From assembly GCA_002179805.1 (NCBI GenBank), contig NAVB01001995.1:1-20944 (forward strand): a stretch of 20,944 nt of DNA, in the 5' to 3' direction. Both the position numbers and the translations under genes were made by a program. This DNA is from Acanthamoeba lenticulata (taxonomy: Eukaryota > Discosea > Longamoebia > Acanthamoebidae). Shown piece by piece: positions 18,363 to 20,944 of the stretch; within the stretch, counting starts at the first letter, position 1; the number at the start of each line of letters is the position of its first letter. The notes under the pieces were generated by a model. It saw nothing but the letters and a program-made list of their open reading frames with translations, was not told the DNA's origin and searched no databases.

Positions 18363-20944
18363 ATGTCGTGCGAAGATGACATCTTCCTGGATCTAAATGA
18401 CCCAGGCGAGGAGCCAAAAGGCACGCAGGCGTTTTCTGAGCTCAAGCACTCGACCTCGTCTCCTGCGTCACCGTTCTGCCTCCACACAGCTTCTCCATAT
18501 CCAGTCTCGCCCTACGTCGTGCACGGAGGGCCACACACCGCCTCACCCTACACGAGCTCAACGTCCGCCTCGCCCTTCTCTCCTCTGTCGCCATCACCGA
18601 CGCCTTCACCCCTGGGGCCCTCCAGCTTCCAGCATGCTGGCAGCTACGGCTACTCCCTCCACGGGCCGACGTCACCAACGATGGCACCCGCCGCCGTGGG
18701 CGTGGTGGAGGCGCTGCAAGTGCTGCGCCAGGAGCTCGAGCGCGAGCGGGCACGGCTCGACGCCGAGCGTCGCGCGGTGCATCTGCGCGAAGTCGAGCTG
18801 GCCGGTGAGCTTGCGCGGGTACTCGAGCAACGGCGGCAGCTCGAGGCTGGCCTGGCCGAGCTGGCCGACAAGCGTCGTGCCTTTCGTGCAGAGAAGTTGG
18901 CCTTCTTTGCCGCGCGCGACCAACACACGCCCAGCACGACGGCCTCCATCGAGCAAGCGCAGGAGGCTGCGGTGGAGACGACCACCAGCTCAGCCAAGCC
19001 GTCGACTCCCGAGAAGCCCCGCCGGCTGGCCAAGCGGCGCCGACGTACGCTCGCGCAGGACGAGAGCGCGACGTCATCCACGCCATTGCCGTTGACGGAG
19101 GCGAAGGCCAACGAAGACGCCTGCCTGGTGGTACTCGCAGAGACCAAGCAGGAGAACGACCGCACCACTATTATCATACTCGACGACAATGACCTCAAGA
19201 GCGAAAATGCCGCCTCCTCGGACGCTGGCGTCGACGATCTTGTCTTCATCGACTTGAGCGTTGACAATGGAGCAGAGGACAAGAAGGAGGCCGCCGACGA
19301 TGATGACGACTGCGAGGGCGAAACCGCAACACAGGAGACACCACCCGAGCCCGCGGCCGTGCCGACGTCCGAAGCCGACACCGGCCTGGCCCATGCGGCA
19401 GAGGACTTGGTCATCGCGAGCCCGCTCGCTCCTGTCAAGGCCAAGGAAGAGGAGGAAGAAGCGGAAGAGTCGGACGACGCCGCGGAATCGAGAGCGCCAC
19501 TGACCCCAGAGGAGCGTGACATCGACCCCGAGCCGATGGAGGCGCCCAAGGAGCGCCCGACGGCATCACATGACACGTCGATCGGCTCTGGTCCCCCGTC
19601 CATCAAGCAAGAACGGCCGCCCCAGGAGGAGCCTCCGATCCCCTCTGACGACACCCCGGCAGATGACGGGTTGGTCATAGTAGGAGGAGGAGGAGGAGGA
19701 GGGGAAGGGGCTGTTTGCCTCGCGCCAACACCGGCTGTCTCAGCGAGTCATCCGCCATCTTCCTCGCCATCGCCCGCGCTTTTGCCGTCCTCGCCATGCC
19801 CATGCCCGCCATCATCGCCGCCGTTGAAGGTGAACGTGAAGAAGGAGAAGGCGGGCGAGACGGGGACAAAGCAGCAGCAACACGCCACGCGCGAGCCAAA
19901 CCTGAAAGAGGAGGAGCAGGAAGAGGAGGAGGAAGAGGAGAAGAAGAAGAAGAAAGAGATCAAGAAGGAGGAGAAGAAGAAGAAGAAGAGGCATCGGGAA
20001 GTGGATCAAGATAAAGTAGAAGGAGAAGAAGAAGAACAAAAGGAGGAGGAGGAGGAGGAACATATCAAGAAGGAAGAGAAGCAGAAGAAGAGGAAGAGGC
20101 ATCGGAAAGTGGTTCGAAAGGATGAAGAAGAAGAAGAACAAAAGGAGGAAGAGGAGGAGGAAGACGAGGAAGAGGAGGAGGAGGAGATCAAGAAGAAGAA
20201 GAAGAAGGAAAAGAGGAGGTATCGCGAAGTGGTTCAAGAAGAAGAAGGAGAAGAAGAAGGAGGAGAAGAAGAACAACAAAAGGAAGAGGAGGAGGAAGAG
20301 ATTAAGAAGGAGGAAAAGAAGAAGAAGAAGAGGCATCGTGAAGTGGATCAAGAAAATGAAGAAAATGAAGAAGAAGAGGAAGAGGAGGAAGAGGAGGAAG
20401 AGGAGATCGGGGAACCCAGGCGTTGCCAGACATGCCGCAGGACAGACACGCGGCAGTGGTGGCGCGGGCCCGCGGGCCCGTGCACGCTGTGTGACGCGTG
20501 CGGGCGCCAATTCGAGGCGCGCGAGGATCGCCGCCGCGAGGCCGCCAAGCGAAAGCGCGACGAGCGGCGCCGGGTGGTCCGGCGTCGTGAGCTGGCCCAG
20601 GAGGCCTCCGACGGTGAGAAGAGCGGAAGTGAGAGCGAGCAAGAGGAGCAACAGACGAGGCCCGCGACCAAGAAGAGAAAGTCGTCCAAACCCGAAGTTG
20701 TGGGCAAATACGCCTCAGGCGTTCGCAACGTAACGTCTCTCCTCCCAAATAATGAAAACTCAATTTATTTAGATTTTTTTTATTTTTTTAAAATTCGTAA
20801 ACCAGAACATGGAGTTTATGATCAACCACAACACCAACAGGAAGCGGCAGCAAAGCGGGTGCGCCGGACGAACGCGAAGCTGGGCGCGTCGATCCCCAAT
20901 TACCCGCAGCCGCCCTCGTTCGGGCCCCTCGATGGTGCGCCTAT
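18363..20944 (+). CDS. GATA-type zinc-finger nuclear protein, 3' partial
   Basis: One exon, 18363-20729 (789 codons), is followed by a predicted 111-nt intron and a second exon from 20841 that runs off the window. Residues 1-110 are rich in Ser-Pro and Thr-Pro. Residues about 114-187 form a coiled coil (heptad-like LRQELERERARLDAERRAV). An acidic region follows, then a Lys/Glu repeat block at about 515-680. A GATA-type finger lies at 688-715: CQTC, 18 residues including TDTRQWWRGPAGP, then CDAC. It has the W-RGP-G core of GATA fingers, which read WGATAR-type DNA, although DACGRQ replaces the usual NACGL. Basic clusters after it (KRKRDERRRVVRRRE, KKRKS) look like nuclear localisation signals. 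Probable transcription or chromatin factor; the exact family is not recognised. Start is the first ATG (MSCEDDIFLDLND). Confidence 0.8.
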   Translation, partial: MSCEDDIFLDLNDPGEEPKGTQAFSELKHSTSSPASPFCLHTASPYPVSPYVVHGGPHTASPYTSSTSASPFSPLSPSPTPSPLGPSSFQHAGSYGYSLHGPTSPTMAPAAVGVVEALQVLRQELERERARLDAERRAVHLREVELAGELARVLEQRRQLEAGLAELADKRRAFRAEKLAFFAARDQHTPSTTASIEQAQEAAVETTTSSAKPSTPEKPRRLAKRRRRTLAQDESATSSTPLPLTEAKANEDACLVVLAETKQENDRTTIIILDDNDLKSENAASSDAGVDDLVFIDLSVDNGAEDKKEAADDDDDCEGETATQETPPEPAAVPTSEADTGLAHAAEDLVIASPLAPVKAKEEEEEAEESDDAAESRAPLTPEERDIDPEPMEAPKERPTASHDTSIGSGPPSIKQERPPQEEPPIPSDDTPADDGLVIVGGGGGGGEGAVCLAPTPAVSASHPPSSSPSPALLPSSPCPCPPSSPPLKVNVKKEKAGETGTKQQQHATREPNLKEEEQEEEEEEEKKKKKEIKKEEKKKKKRHREVDQDKVEGEEEEQKEEEEEEHIKKEEKQKKRKRHRKVVRKDEEEEEQKEEEEEEDEEEEEEEIKKKKKKEKRRYREVVQEEEGEEEGGEEEQQKEEEEEEIKKEEKKKKKRHREVDQENEENEEEEEEEEEEEEEIGEPRRCQTCRRTDTRQWWRGPAGPCTLCDACGRQFEAREDRRREAAKRKRDERRRVVRRRELAQEASDGEKSGSESEQEEQQTRPATKKRKSSKPEVVGKYASGVRNVTSLLPNNENSIYLDFFYFFKIRKPEHGVYDQPQHQQEAAAKRVRRTNAKLGASIPNYPQPPSFGPLDGAP
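19902..20408 (+). repeat. Degenerate Lys/Glu tandem repeat within coding sequence
   Basis: About four imperfect units of 109-120 nt repeat the order Glu-run, Lys-run, then a punctuating motif: RHREVDQ (near 19990), RHRKVVR (20099), RRYREVVQ (20219), RHREVDQ (20333). The purine-only sense strand (GAA/GAG/AAG codons) makes the complement read as Leu/Phe-rich false frames. Confidence 0.85.
20730..20840 (+). other. Predicted AT-rich intron of the GATA-finger gene
   Basis: The segment starts GTAACG, ends CAACAG, and is phase 0. It is sharply AT-rich (a T-rich block at 20763-20790) against GC-rich flanks. It is 111 nt, a multiple of three, and has no in-frame stop, so the reading frame is open with or without splicing. 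An alternative acceptor at 20806-20812 (AAACCAG) would shift the frame. Confidence 0.65.

Noticed and set aside
18397..19095. Plus-strand frame of 232 codons overlapping the GATA-finger gene
   Set aside because: The frame starting at 18363 stays open for the whole region and holds the coiled coil and zinc finger. This one is Arg/Pro-rich, as expected of an off-frame in GC-rich DNA.
19812..20651. Minus-strand open frame rich in Leu and Phe that looks like a membrane protein
   Set aside because: It is the complement of GAA/GAG/AAG codons in the Lys/Glu repeat of the GATA-finger gene. The apparent hydrophobic helices are an artefact of purine-only sense sequence.
1..20944. Bacterial-style signals (Shine-Dalgarno sites, operons, CRISPR, insertion sequences)
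   Set aside because: Every recognisable protein is eukaryotic and split by GT-AG introns. The AAAT, AG and GAAA tracts are simple repeats without spacers.

Overview
The window is eukaryotic nuclear DNA: GC-rich, gene-dense, with genes split by many short GT-AG introns (mostly 60-180 nt) and AT-rich or homopolymer patches confined to introns and intergenic gaps. Compact divergent and convergent gene pairs, long low-complexity linkers and signalling-domain fusions suggest a free-living amoebozoan such as Acanthamoeba. That assignment is inference from style, not from a marker gene. I saw no tRNA, rRNA, transposon or CRISPR.

Layout, left to right. 1-3537 (-): beta subunit of the COPI coatomer, 9 exons in view, 3' end cut by the window edge. 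3538-3752: divergent promoter with a perfect E2F-type palindrome. 3753-6177 (+): SKA1-like kinetochore protein with a large Ser/Thr-rich linker. 6269-7888 (-): unrecognised protein with a mitochondrial-type N terminus and one membrane segment. 8025-8734 (+): unrecognised small single-pass membrane protein, divergently paired with it. 8868-14655 (-): a 16-exon gene whose in-phase exons join a U-box, a von Willebrand A (vWA) domain with its C-terminal vWA-associated region, and a MOB domain. 15044-16357 (-): ALY/REF-type mRNA export adaptor. 16532-18141 (+): Rab32-like GTPase fused in frame to a FYVE zinc finger. 18363-20944 (+): acidic/basic low-complexity nuclear protein with a GATA-type finger, running off the right edge.

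The genes are not an operon and share no single pathway. Two touch membrane traffic (COPI beta, Rab-FYVE), two touch the cell cycle or ubiquitin and Hippo/NDR-type signalling (SKA1, U-box/vWA/MOB), and two act in nuclear gene expression (ALY, GATA). The most unusual items are the U-box/vWA/MOB architecture, the Rab-FYVE fusion with a likely N-myristoylation signal and a non-canonical switch II, the E2F palindrome 24 bp from the SKA1 start, and a donor-site preference for GTNCG.

Exon borders were derived by hand from GT/AG sites, reading phase and recalled family sequence. Every multi-exon model given closes in frame, but none has transcript support here.
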